Positions 26,363 to 34,757 of a stretch of DNA of 64,000 nucleotides are shown piece after piece. The position numbers and the translations under genes are program-made. Every line of letters begins with the position of its first letter. Position 1 is the stretch's first letter. The stretch is taken from contig NZ_JAAQRO010000032.1 in NCBI RefSeq assembly GCF_012070565.1, positions 81,887 to 145,886 on the forward strand. The letters are read 5' to 3'. Origin of the DNA: Anaerosporobacter faecicola. GTDB taxonomy: Bacteria > Bacillota > Clostridia > Lachnospirales > Lachnospiraceae. The notes under the pieces are model-generated. The model was not told the DNA's origin and did no database searches. It saw nothing but the letters and a program-made list of their open reading frames with translations.

Positions 26363-27082
26363 ATGAGAGAAGTGATAAAGGTTGAGAATCTTTCCAAGTT
26401 TTATGGAAAGGAGCAAGCAGTAGATAATCTAAACTTTTCTGTTGAAAAAGGAAAGGTATTTGGTTTACTTGGGGCGAATGGTGCTGGAAAAAGCACGAGT
26501 ATAGAATGTATACTTGGAACGAGGAAAGCAGATGGTGGAACGGTACAGATCTTAGGAAAGAATCCGTGGACAGATCGAAAAGAGATTTTTGAAAAAGTGG
26601 GAGTACAATTTCAAGAAGCAAATTATCAGCAGGAGATTCGGGTAAATGAATTGTGTGAAGAAACGGCAGCTCTTTATAAAGAACCGGAAAATTGGGAATT
26701 ACTCTTATCAGAATTTGGAATTGACAAGAAAAAGAAGAATGCAGTAAAAGATCTGTCAGGAGGAGAACGACAACGACTGTTCATTGTACTTGCATTGATA
26801 CCAAAACCGGAATTGGTCTTTCTTGATGAATTAACAACAGGTTTGGATGCAAAAGCAAGAAGAGGTGTTTGGAAGATTCTCGAACGGCTAAAAGCGAAAG
26901 GCCTTACGATAATCTTAACCTCACATTTTATGGATGAAGTGGAGGCATTATGCGATACCATCTGTATCTTGCGAAAAGGAAAAACCGTGTTTTATGGCAC
27001 GGTAAAGGAAGCAATTCAAGAAAGTCCTTATGAGAAGTTTGAGGATGCATATTTGTGGATTTCAGGTGAGGAGGAAGAATAG
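26363..27082 (+). CDS. ABC transporter ATPase (DrrA/CcmA-type)
   Basis: 239 residues: Walker A GANGAGKST, signature LSGGERQR, Walker B ELVFLDELTTGLD (with Leu-Thr in place of the common Pro-Thr after DE), and a short C-terminal tail. AAGGTG 6 bases before ATG 26363 makes it a better start than the GTG at 26354. Pairs with the permease gene that starts one base after its stop. Probably exports a drug or lipid. Confidence 0.9.
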   Translation: MREVIKVENLSKFYGKEQAVDNLNFSVEKGKVFGLLGANGAGKSTSIECILGTRKADGGTVQILGKNPWTDRKEIFEKVGVQFQEANYQQEIRVNELCEETAALYKEPENWELLLSEFGIDKKKKNAVKDLSGGERQRLFIVLALIPKPELVFLDELTTGLDAKARRGVWKILERLKAKGLTIILTSHFMDEVEALCDTICILRKGKTVFYGTVKEAIQESPYEKFEDAYLWISGEEEE

Positions 27083-27083
27083 G

Positions 27084-27827
27084 ATGAAGACATTCAAAAA
27101 AATGCTGAAGATCGAAGGTAGATTATCGATTCGTGATATGAATATGGTGATATTTGCAATCATTATGCCACTTGTTGTGCTAATAATCATGGGAGTGATT
27201 TACGGAAAGAAACCAGCGTTTGACGGAGCAACGTACACCTTCTTAGAACAATCCTTTGGTGCATTAAGCACCATCGCCATTTGTGCAGGTGGACTAATGG
27301 GTTTACCAATCATGATTGCAGATTATCGTGAGAGAAAGATTTTGAAGCGGTTTCAAGTAACGCCAATCAGCGCAGGAATGATCTTAACCGTACATTTGGT
27401 GATCTATTCCTTATACTCCTTGCTATCCGTCGTTCTGCTTTGGATTGCAGCTCGTGTATTCTGGGGAGTAGAGATTCGCGGATCTCTTGGTGTGTTTGTC
27501 CTTGGTTGGTTCCTGGTTTTGGTATCCATGTTGAGTATCGGAATGTTGGTTGGTGGTGTAGCAAAGAATTCGAAGCAAGCATCGGTAATCGCTTCTGTTC
27601 TATATTTTCCAATGCTAGTTTTTTCAGGAGCAACGTTACCATATGAAGTAATGCCAGGTGGAATGCAAAAGGTGGTGGATGTTATGCCGCTAACCCAGGG
27701 AATTAAGATTCTGAAAGCAGCGACGTTAGGAGAGTCCGTCGGTCAAGTATTTGTACCAATCGTAATAATGGTGGCACTTGCGTTGATCTGTATTGTTTGT
27801 TCTGTGCGGTATTTCCGTTGGGAATAG
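27084..27827 (+). CDS. ABC-2 type permease (DrrB-like)
   Basis: 247 residues with six hydrophobic segments and the ABC-2 signature region near the C-terminus (LPYEVMPGGMQKVVDVMPLTQGI). GAGGAGGAAGAA gives the RBS; the frame extends to 27030 but that part overlaps the ATPase. Membrane partner of the preceding ATPase. Confidence 0.88.
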   Translation: MKTFKKMLKIEGRLSIRDMNMVIFAIIMPLVVLIIMGVIYGKKPAFDGATYTFLEQSFGALSTIAICAGGLMGLPIMIADYRERKILKRFQVTPISAGMILTVHLVIYSLYSLLSVVLLWIAARVFWGVEIRGSLGVFVLGWFLVLVSMLSIGMLVGGVAKNSKQASVIASVLYFPMLVFSGATLPYEVMPGGMQKVVDVMPLTQGIKILKAATLGESVGQVFVPIVIMVALALICIVCSVRYFRWE

Positions 27828-27870
27828 GGTCAGGTAAAACTAGAATTTAATTCAGTAAAGGTATCGTTTT

Positions 27871-27899
27871 TACAGGAAAATATTTAATATTTTCCTGTA
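27871..27899. promoter_or_regulatory. perfect 29-base palindrome ahead of the AraC/GyrI regulator
   Basis: TACAGGAAAATATT (27871-27884), one T, then the exact complement (27886-27899). No T-run on either side, so an operator or an RNA stem rather than a standard terminator. Confidence 0.5.
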
Positions 27900-27929
27900 A
27901 TGGAGTACAATAAAGAGGGAGGCGATCAG

Positions 27930-28811
27930 ATGGAAGAGAAGACATTGGCTGTTCAAAGAATGCAGGATTACATCGAAAAACATGTAAATGAAACAATTAC
28001 TTTAGCGGATTTGGCTAAAGTTTCATTGTTTTCTCCGTGGTATGCCCATCGTTTGTTTAAAGAGTATACCAACTATTCACCAGCAGATTATATACGTCGT
28101 TTACGGTTATCCCGTTCTGCCGTTCGTTTGCAAAAGGAACATTGTAAGATCATTGATATTGCATATGAACTGGGATTTCAGAGCGTGGATGGATACCAGA
28201 GAGCATTCTATCGGGAATTTGGTTGGAATCCGAGTGAATATGCAAAAAATCCGGTCCCAATCCCTTTATTTATTCCTTATGGTGTAATCTATAATGAGAT
28301 TCGAAAGGAGCATAAAAAAATGAATGAAGTAAAAAATGTATTTATACAGATCATAAAGAAGCCTGCAAGAAAGGTTCTTATAAAAAGAGGTAAAGAAGCA
28401 ATCGATTATTTTGGGTATTGTGAAGAAGTTGGTTGTGAAGTTTGGGGGTTACTGGCAAGTATGAAATCCATAAGTGGAGAACCCGTTTGCCTGTGGTTGC
28501 CTGATCAATATAGAAAACCTGGAACATCTCTCTATGTACAAGGGGTAGAGGTTCCGTTAGATTATGATGGAATCATTCCAGAGGGATTGGATGAAATTAC
28601 ATTACCAGAAGCAGAATATCTGATGTTTCAAGGAGAACCATTCTTAGAGAAAGAGTACTGCCAGGCAATTGATGGTGTACAAGAAGCAATAAAGAAATTC
28701 GATCCTACAATCCGTGGATATGAATGGGATGAACAGAATCCGAAGATTCAATTAGAGCCGATTGGGAAAAGGGGATACATTGAAATGTTAGCGGTAAAAT
28801 CTATTATGTAG
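27930..28811 (+). CDS. AraC-family regulator with GyrI-like effector domain (Rob/TipAL-like)
   Basis: 293 residues. Two AraC helix-turn-helix motifs occupy residues 5-105 (ITLADLAKVSLFSPWYAHRLFK and IIDIAYELGFQSVDGYQRAF). The rest is a GyrI/AraC_E_bind fold (res. about 145-293) of the kind that binds hydrophobic drugs. GGGAGG before ATG 27930 decides the start. Placed right after an exporter operon, it is a good candidate for drug-responsive control of it. Confidence 0.88.
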   Translation: MEEKTLAVQRMQDYIEKHVNETITLADLAKVSLFSPWYAHRLFKEYTNYSPADYIRRLRLSRSAVRLQKEHCKIIDIAYELGFQSVDGYQRAFYREFGWNPSEYAKNPVPIPLFIPYGVIYNEIRKEHKKMNEVKNVFIQIIKKPARKVLIKRGKEAIDYFGYCEEVGCEVWGLLASMKSISGEPVCLWLPDQYRKPGTSLYVQGVEVPLDYDGIIPEGLDEITLPEAEYLMFQGEPFLEKEYCQAIDGVQEAIKKFDPTIRGYEWDEQNPKIQLEPIGKRGYIEMLAVKSIM

Positions 28812-28890
28812 GAAAGAATCTATTTGCAAAAGAGGAACCACGGAACGTTTTGTCGTAAAGAATCAATGTAAGAATACAGGAAAATTACAA

Positions 28891-28938
28891 AGCCACAAAA
28901 GTAGTTACGAATAAGGTAGCTACTTTTGTGGCTTTTTT
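28891..28938 (+). terminator. terminator of the AraC/GyrI gene
   Basis: AGCCACAAAAGTAG (28891-28904) pairs with CTACTTTTGTGGCT (28920-28933), followed by TTTTTT. Confidence 0.92.
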
Positions 28939-29002
28939 ATATAATAGGGATGTACTTTTATGTTCCTATTATATAATCCCTCTGGGGGGGAGGCACATTC
29001 TC
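28938..29002. repeat. dispersed hairpin-plus-tail repeat, copy 2
   Basis: Arms TATATAATAGGGA (28938-28950) and TTCCTATTATATA (28963-28975) with one mismatch, then a tail TCTGGGGGGGAGGCACATTCTCA. Same design as copies 1 and 3 but more diverged. Confidence 0.55.
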
Positions 29003-29096
29003 AAATTAAAAATATGAACGTATGTGGAATAGAAAAGTTGTTCTTTAGAAACAAAGGTTGAATTGAAATATTAAGGTAGATGAAAGGAAGGGTATT

Positions 29097-29714
29097 ATGA
29101 ACGTAATTATACGAAAAGAAACAGAAGCGGACCAATATGCATCTGAGCTAGTGGCGAAACGAGCATTCTGGAACAAGCATCACCCAGGTTGCTCCGAACA
29201 TTATCTTGTACATAAGCTTCGCTTGGATCAGACGTATATTCCAGAGTTAACAAGAGTGGCGGAAGTCGATGGGAAAGTAGTTGGATTGATCATGTATGCG
29301 ATATCCTCTTTAGTACGAGGAGAAGAGAAAATTGAAGTTCTTACCTTTGGACCATTATGTGTTGATCCAGATTATCAGGCAAAAGGGATCGGAGGCAGAT
29401 TACTAGAATCTTCACTAGAAGATGCAAGGAAAATGGGATATCGAGGTGTTGTGATTTTTGGTGAACCAGATTATTATCCGTTACATGGTTTTAAGACTTG
29501 TGACTATTGGAAGATTGCCACACTTGACGGAAAGAATTTTGATTCATTTCTTGGATATGAACTAATTCCAGGAGGGCTTGCGTATCCCGGAGCAAAGTTT
29601 CAGGAAGCTGCGGTATATAGTGAATTACCAGCAGAGGAAGTAGAGGAATACGATAAGAAGTTTCCGTATATGGAGAAGTTACGGCTACCAGGACAATGGC
29701 CAGATGAAGAATAA
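29097..29714 (+). CDS. GNAT-family N-acetyltransferase
   Basis: 205 residues; motif A of acetyl-CoA binding is visible as FGPLCVDPDYQAKGIGGRLLESSL (about 86-109). The second half keeps the pattern FGEPDYYPLHGFKT common in this COG3153-like subgroup. AGGAAGGG upstream of ATG 29097. Substrate unknown. Confidence 0.88.
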   Translation: MNVIIRKETEADQYASELVAKRAFWNKHHPGCSEHYLVHKLRLDQTYIPELTRVAEVDGKVVGLIMYAISSLVRGEEKIEVLTFGPLCVDPDYQAKGIGGRLLESSLEDARKMGYRGVVIFGEPDYYPLHGFKTCDYWKIATLDGKNFDSFLGYELIPGGLAYPGAKFQEAAVYSELPAEEVEEYDKKFPYMEKLRLPGQWPDEE

Positions 29715-29743
29715 GAATACGTATTCCGAAATAGGAAAAGATT

Positions 29744-29752
29744 TGCTATAAT
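29744..29752 (+). promoter_or_regulatory. extended -10 promoter of the amidase gene
   Basis: TGCTATAAT, with a weak TTCCGA 17 bases upstream; gives a leader of about 55 bases. Confidence 0.5.
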
Positions 29753-29812
29753 AGTACAAGGAATAGAGCGTTAATTCTTATTAAGACGTTCATGATTGTG
29801 GGAGGAAGATCA

Positions 29813-30778
29813 GTGAAAAGTATGAAAAGATTGGGAAGTGTCATTCTAATCGTATTGTTGCTTGTAGTAAGCGTTGGAGAACATGTTCCTGTACATGCAA
29901 TTGCTACAAAGCAAGCAAGTAGCCAAGCAAAGGTAACGATAACCAAAAAGAAGACAACCATAACAGCGGGAAAGTCCTATACATTTCGAGCAAAGACGGA
30001 AGGAACAACGGAGACAATCACTTGGTCTGTTTCCAACAAAAAGATTGGAACGATAACAAAGGCAGGTAAATTCTCAGCAAAACGTGCGGGAAAAGTAACC
30101 ATAACAGCCAAAGCTGGTACTGCTTCAGCGAAGGTGAAAGTTACCGTGAAGGGAAAACAAATCATCGCGATTGACCCAGGGCACCAAAGCAAAGGAAACA
30201 ATGAAAAGGAAGCCATTGGACCAGGAGCAAAGACGACCAAAGCCAAAGTAGCTTCGGGAACATCAGGAGTGAGTTCGAAGGTTCCAGAGTATAAGCTTAC
30301 CTTGGAAGTTTCTTTGAAACTAAAAGAGGAATTGTTGGACCGCGGCTATGAGGTAGTTTTAACAAGAGACACGAATGATGTGAATATTAGTAATAAGGAA
30401 AGGGCACTTTTCGCAAATGAAAGTGGTGCTGACATCTGTATTCGTATTCATGCAGATGGATCTACCAATGCCAGTGTAACTGGAGCGAGTGCATTGTATC
30501 CGTCCACGAAGAATCCTTATGTATCCAAATTAAGCAAAGCAAGCAAAAAACTTGCTAATTCGGTTATCAAAAGTTATTGCAAGAAAACTGGTGCGAAAAA
30601 CCGTGGGATTGTAGCGAGAGATGATTTGACAGGAACCAATTGGAGTACCATTCCGGTAATTGTTCTGGAGATGGGATTTATGAGTAATGCAAAAGAAGAC
30701 AAACGAATGCAGACAGACAGCTATCAGAAGAAGATTGTTGAAGGAATCTGTAATGGTATTGATTCGTATTACAAGTAA
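29813..30778 (+). CDS. secreted N-acetylmuramoyl-L-alanine amidase with Big_2 domain
   Basis: 321 residues. A signal peptide ends near VHA (residue 29). Residues about 39-113 form a Lys/Thr-rich Big_2 domain (WSVSNKKIGTITKAG...GKVTITAKAG). Then an Amidase_3 catalytic domain has zinc ligands in IDPGHQ (H124), a Glu in YKLTLEVSL and His in RIHADG, plus the catalytic Glu in VIVLEMGFMSN. It cleaves the amide between muramic acid and the stem peptide outside the cell, in division or cell-wall turnover. GGGAGG places the start at GTG 29813; ATG 29822 is an alternative. Confidence 0.93.
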   Translation: MKSMKRLGSVILIVLLLVVSVGEHVPVHAIATKQASSQAKVTITKKKTTITAGKSYTFRAKTEGTTETITWSVSNKKIGTITKAGKFSAKRAGKVTITAKAGTASAKVKVTVKGKQIIAIDPGHQSKGNNEKEAIGPGAKTTKAKVASGTSGVSSKVPEYKLTLEVSLKLKEELLDRGYEVVLTRDTNDVNISNKERALFANESGADICIRIHADGSTNASVTGASALYPSTKNPYVSKLSKASKKLANSVIKSYCKKTGAKNRGIVARDDLTGTNWSTIPVIVLEMGFMSNAKEDKRMQTDSYQKKIVEGICNGIDSYYK

Positions 30779-30811
30779 CAATATGTGTATGCTTCCAGGT
30801 GATATATCATG

Positions 30812-30863
30812 AAAAAGTGTGCCGAAGTAAGACAGATGGCGTCTTGCTTCGGCACACTTTTTT
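30812..30863 (+). terminator. terminator between amidase and the convergent ABC genes
   Basis: AAAAGTGTGCCGAAG pairs with CTTCGGCACACTTTT with an inner AAGAC / GTCTT stem, then TTT. A-rich left flank makes it bidirectional, which fits two convergent genes. Confidence 0.92.
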
Positions 30864-30920
30864 ATGTAATAGGAGATTGCTTTGCAATTCCCCTGTTCTG
30901 ATATAACTATAGATGCACAT

Positions 30921-31562
30921 CTAGAAATCCTTTTTCTTCATGATATTCAAACTGATCATATAGGACAAGATTCCAGATAAGATTAGAACAACACTACCTA
31001 GATAAGGAAGGTATTTTAAAAACTGTGTAAGAAAAGCAGAATCTATATTAGCAAAAACATTATTTTTAGAAAGGATTATCACAAGAACCGTTGGAATTCC
31101 TAGAACGGCTAGCATGATCATACGACTGTTTTCACTTCCTAATTTAAAGATGATGGGTAGTACGATAAAGTTGAATAACAATCCACCTGCTAATGCACCA
31201 ATGCTGTAAGAGGAAAAAATCGTAAAAGGTGTTTCTGGATTTGTAAGATGCTGAACCACGCTCAATATGGTGGAGCATAGCATACCACCAAGGATAAAGA
31301 AGAAGGAGTTCAGGTATTTGGATTGAACCAACTTCGTTCTGGTAATTGATGTTGTTAGGACATATGACATCCATTTTGATTGTTCATCAAAACTAAAGGT
31401 GGAGATATTGATTATACTGAAGAAGACGACAAAATATGTGGCAAAGAAAGAGAGATCACCGGAACCTATCCCCAGTATGGAATAGAATATAAGTAAAGCG
31501 AGTGCAATTATGAAACTTTTCTTTAAAACGATAAGGTCTTTAATAAATAATCCTCTTAACAT
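30921..31562 (-). CDS. ABC-2 family permease of the GntR-controlled module
   Basis: 213 residues, about six membrane segments (20-38, 45-60, 88-108, 125-145, 150-165, 185-205). It starts inside the end of the ATPase gene (overlap of 7 bases), so both are co-translated. Resembles the ABC2_membrane_5 group found next to YtrB-type ATPases. Confidence 0.8.
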   Translation of the reverse strand: MLRGLFIKDLIVLKKSFIIALALLIFYSILGIGSGDLSFFATYFVVFFSIINISTFSFDEQSKWMSYVLTTSITRTKLVQSKYLNSFFFILGGMLCSTILSVVQHLTNPETPFTIFSSYSIGALAGGLLFNFIVLPIIFKLGSENSRMIMLAVLGIPTVLVIILSKNNVFANIDSAFLTQFLKYLPYLGSVVLILSGILSYMISLNIMKKKDF

Positions 31563-32422
31563 GATTGTTTACCTCCTGAATAGAATAACATGATCTGTTC
31601 TAATGTAACGTCTTCTACCATAGCAGATGGATATTGTCTGAGAAAGGCATGCTTATCATTAATTAGTATTGATGTATTGAATGCATTGGTCAACTGGTTG
31701 ATCACAAAGGAAGGGGAAAATTGTCCAGCTTCTTTATTGGTACAATGAACGATGCCATAACGTTCAAGTACATCATCTTTTGTCTGGGAGAATACGATTT
31801 GTCCATCTTGGATAAATGTAATGTAATCGCAGATCTTCTCTAAATCTGTGGTGATATGGGAAGAAAGAAGAATTGTATGTTCTTCGTCCTGTATAAAATC
31901 TAAGAAAACATCAAGGATCTGGCTACGAATGACGGGATCAAGTCCACTGGTTGCCTCATCTAAGATTAATAGTTTTGGATGATGAGAAAGTGCAACGGCT
32001 AAGTTTAACTTCATCTTATTCCCTTTGGAAAACTGTTTCACTGTTTTGTTCGTTGGAATATGGAATTGATCAATATAAGAATGGAATATAGTAGAATCCC
32101 AATTCTTATAGATGTTTTTCATAATAAGATTGATATCTTTGACACGCAATGCATCGTGGAAACAGCATTCATCCAGTACTACACCAATTTCCTCGCGGTC
32201 TTTACTAGTTGCGGAATTTGTTATGTCATGACCATTAAAAAAGATGGTACCTGAATCAATGTTGACCATGTTTAAGATGGATTTAATCGTTGTTGTTTTT
32301 CCTGCTCCATTTTCTCCAATAAACCCCATAATTGTACCTTTTGGTATCTGGATTGAAACGTTATTGAGTGTGAAATTTGGATAATTCTTTGTTAGATTAT
32401 TTATGTCCAAGCAATATTCCAT
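31556..32422 (-). CDS. ABC transporter ATPase (YtrB-like)
   Basis: 288 residues: Walker A GENGAGKTT, a signature variant QFSKGNKMKL (no canonical LSGGQ, as in other YtrB/EcsA-type ATPases), Walker B LLILDEATSGLDP, H-loop LSSH. A C-terminal domain of about 80 residues follows. The frame has a further ATG at 32434, but the AAAGGA site lies directly against that one; 32422 is preferred. Likely forms an exporter or stress-responsive complex with the 30921 permease. Confidence 0.88.
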   Translation of the reverse strand: MEYCLDINNLTKNYPNFTLNNVSIQIPKGTIMGFIGENGAGKTTTIKSILNMVNIDSGTIFFNGHDITNSATSKDREEIGVVLDECCFHDALRVKDINLIMKNIYKNWDSTIFHSYIDQFHIPTNKTVKQFSKGNKMKLNLAVALSHHPKLLILDEATSGLDPVIRSQILDVFLDFIQDEEHTILLSSHITTDLEKICDYITFIQDGQIVFSQTKDDVLERYGIVHCTNKEAGQFSPSFVINQLTNAFNTSILINDKHAFLRQYPSAMVEDVTLEQIMLFYSGGKQSC

Positions 32423-32507
32423 AATAATTACCATGTCCTTTCTAAAGTTTGTATCTTTTTTTGTTATACACGTATTGTTGAAAAGAACTGCCTTTCACAG
32501 AACCTTC

Positions 32508-32882
32508 TTATTCAAAATCATAGAGCATCTTTAGTAATTCAATTAAATCTTGAAGATTCATATCAGTATGGCGAGCGCTTTCAATTGCTTTCTGCATATG
32601 TTCCTCTGTTTCTTTTAAGAATTCTTCCCGAATCACTTCGATGTTTTGTTTCCCTACGAAACTTCCTTTGCCAGTAATTGTTTCGATTAACCCATCTCGT
32701 TCTAGTTCCTCATATGCTCGTTTGGTGGTGATTACGCTGATCCGTAATTCTTTTGCCAAGAGCCGCATGGAAGGAAGCGCTTCTCCTTCTTTTAATTGGC
32801 CAGTAACGATCTGTGTCTTTACCTGGTTGTAAATCTGTTCATATATGGGAATACCAGATGAGTTATTGATTAAGATATCCAT
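32508..32882 (-). CDS. GntR-family regulator, YtrA subfamily
   Basis: 124 residues: N-terminal winged helix (IPIYEQIYNQVKTQIVTGQL...LPSMRLLAKELRISVITTKRAYEELERDG) and the short helical C-terminus of the YtrA group, too small to bind a large ligand. AAAGGAG precedes ATG 32882. It is the first gene of the operon, and its promoter carries a strong palindrome (32902-32930), so it probably represses itself and the ABC genes. Confidence 0.92.
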   Translation of the reverse strand: MDILINNSSGIPIYEQIYNQVKTQIVTGQLKEGEALPSMRLLAKELRISVITTKRAYEELERDGLIETITGKGSFVGKQNIEVIREEFLKETEEHMQKAIESARHTDMNLQDLIELLKMLYDFE

Positions 32883-32901
32883 TCGAATGTACTCCTTTGT
32901 T

Positions 32902-32954
32902 ATATTGTATATATACTGTATATACAATATAACTCTATATACAATTCGTGTCAA
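32902..32954 (-). promoter_or_regulatory. promoter and operator of the GntR-ABC operon
   Basis: On the minus strand TTGACA (32954-32949), 17 bases, TATATT (32931-32926). The palindrome ATATTGTATATA (32902-32913) / TATATACAATAT (32919-32930) overlaps the -10 and the start site, so bound repressor would block RNA polymerase. Confidence 0.8.
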
Positions 32955-33026
32955 TATAAATTTTTTTTACCTTTTGAACCTTGCATCAATATTATAAGAA
33001 ACTACATATTAATCTTGATTTTTCTG

Positions 33027-33035
33027 TGTTATACT
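33027..33035 (+). promoter_or_regulatory. extended -10 promoter of the MATE gene
   Basis: TGTTATACT about 40 bases upstream of ATG 33076. No good -35. Confidence 0.4.
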
Positions 33036-33075
33036 AAAAGAATGCAAAAAATTAATACGAAAGGATAAAGTAGTA

Positions 33076-34431
33076 ATGAAAGAGAAACAGTCAATATTAC
33101 TGACAGAGGGAAGTATTTGGCGAAAATTAATTTTGTTTGCGATACCAATCTTTATTGGAAATGTATTTCAACAACTATACAATACGGTGGATTCATTGAT
33201 CGTTGGTAATTTTATAGGAAATGATGCACTAGCAGCAGTTAGTTCCTCAGGAAATCTTATCTTTTTACAAGTGGGGTTTTTCAATGGAATTGCCATGGGA
33301 GCTGGAGTCGTCATATCAAAATATTTTGGAGCAAAAGACTTTAAGAAGCTACAAAATGCGATACATACGGATATTGCATTTGGATTGATCGCCAGCGTAA
33401 TCTTAACAGTACTTGGAATCATATTCTCACCACAGATTCTGACCTGGATGGGAACACCAGAATCGGTATTACCGAATTCAATCTTGTACTTTCGGATCTA
33501 TTTCATTGGTGCAACTGCGGTTGTGATGTATAACATTGCAGTAGGAATCTTACAGGCGGTAGGGGACAGTAAACATCCTTTGTATTATCTAATCATATCG
33601 TCGATCATCAATGTTGTTTTGGATTTATTCTTTGTTGCAGTACTAAAATTAGGGGTTGGTTCTGCAGCACTTGCAACCGTCATATCACAGGCAATTAGTG
33701 CAATATTGTGCTTTTATCGATTGATTCATTATGATACGGTATATCGCGTATATCCAAAACAGATACGAATTCATAAATCCATGCTGAAACAGATTATTCA
33801 ATTAGGGTTACCTTCTGGTGTACAGAATTCCATCATCGGATTTGCCAATGTAATCGTACAGTCCAATATCAATGCATTTGATGTGAATGCAGTTGCAGGT
33901 TGTGGCTCCTACACAAAGATTGAAGGATTTGCCTTCCTGCCAATCACTTGTTTCTCTATGGCGCTTACCACATTTGTTGGTCAGAATCTAGGAGCAAGAA
34001 AGTTAGACCGAGTTAAAAAAGGAACCAAGTTTGGTATCTTATGTTCGGTGAGTTTAGCAGAGATAGTGGGACTGGTTATCTGGATTGGAGCACCAATCTT
34101 TATCCGTCTGTTTAATGATGATCCGGAGGTAGTAGCATTTGGTGTAAAACAGGCACATACGGAAGCATTATTCTATTGCCTATTGGCATTTTCTCATTGT
34201 ATTGCAGGTATTATGAGAGGAGCAGGAAAAGCCATTGTTCCAATGATCACCATGTTGATTACTTGGTGCTTGATTCGAATCACGTATATCACCATTGCGG
34301 TTCGAGTGGTACCAAAGATTGATGTGATATTCTGGGCATATCCTTTGACGTGGACTTTAAGTTCGATTATTTTCCTGATTTATTATAAAAAAGTTGATTG
34401 GATTCATAATTTTGAACGAATGGACCGATAA
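33076..34431 (+). CDS. MATE-family efflux transporter
   Basis: 451 residues in two six-helix halves. N-terminal half: GNVFQQLYNTVDSLIVGNFIGNDALAAVSSSG, the family's typical entry. Second half: FLPITCFSMALTTFVGQNLGARK. It uses a sodium or proton gradient to export cationic drugs or metabolites; substrate unknown. AAAGGATAAAG precedes the ATG, and a terminator follows directly. Confidence 0.92.
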   Translation: MKEKQSILLTEGSIWRKLILFAIPIFIGNVFQQLYNTVDSLIVGNFIGNDALAAVSSSGNLIFLQVGFFNGIAMGAGVVISKYFGAKDFKKLQNAIHTDIAFGLIASVILTVLGIIFSPQILTWMGTPESVLPNSILYFRIYFIGATAVVMYNIAVGILQAVGDSKHPLYYLIISSIINVVLDLFFVAVLKLGVGSAALATVISQAISAILCFYRLIHYDTVYRVYPKQIRIHKSMLKQIIQLGLPSGVQNSIIGFANVIVQSNINAFDVNAVAGCGSYTKIEGFAFLPITCFSMALTTFVGQNLGARKLDRVKKGTKFGILCSVSLAEIVGLVIWIGAPIFIRLFNDDPEVVAFGVKQAHTEALFYCLLAFSHCIAGIMRGAGKAIVPMITMLITWCLIRITYITIAVRVVPKIDVIFWAYPLTWTLSSIIFLIYYKKVDWIHNFERMDR

Positions 34432-34439
34432 ATTGAATA

Positions 34440-34484
34440 AAAAATCTCCAACTAGATTCATAGAACTATTTGGAGATTTTTTTT
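34440..34484 (+). terminator. terminator of the MATE gene
   Basis: AAAATCTCCAA (34441-34451) pairs with TTGGAGATTTT (34470-34480), followed by more Ts. Confidence 0.9.
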
Positions 34485-34586
34485 ATTTTACAAGGTTCAT
34501 CTGAAGTAGATTAGCTTCTTACAGGATGAATACAAACTACAGTTTTGTGCATTAATAAATGAGACAGAAGAATCAATAAGTTTAAC

Positions 34587-34632
34587 TTGCTATTTTTCCT
34601 AAATCAGTATATAGTAATAGTAATCATTATTA
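34587..34632 (+). promoter_or_regulatory. nrdAB promoter with a Fur/PerR-like box
   Basis: TTGCTA (34587-34592), 17 bases, TATAGT (34610-34615). Starting inside the -10 is an imperfect palindrome TAATAGTAATCATTATTA (34615-34632; 7 of 9 pairs) that resembles Fur-family sites. No NrdR box seen. Confidence 0.45.
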
Positions 34633-34757
34633 TAAAACTAGATGATGTATAAAAGAAAGAAGTAATTTGGAGTATTTAACAAGATATAGTATTAGTATCA
34701 TTGGATAAAGAAACCAATCGAAGAATGAGAACTACTTCATATGGGAGGAAAAGAAAC

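Larger units (their letters stand above)
34432..34757. other. intergenic region before nrdA
   Basis: Holds the MATE terminator, the nrd promoter with a Fur/PerR-like box (34587-34632) and a leader with an in-frame but RBS-less extension of nrdA. Confidence 0.5.
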
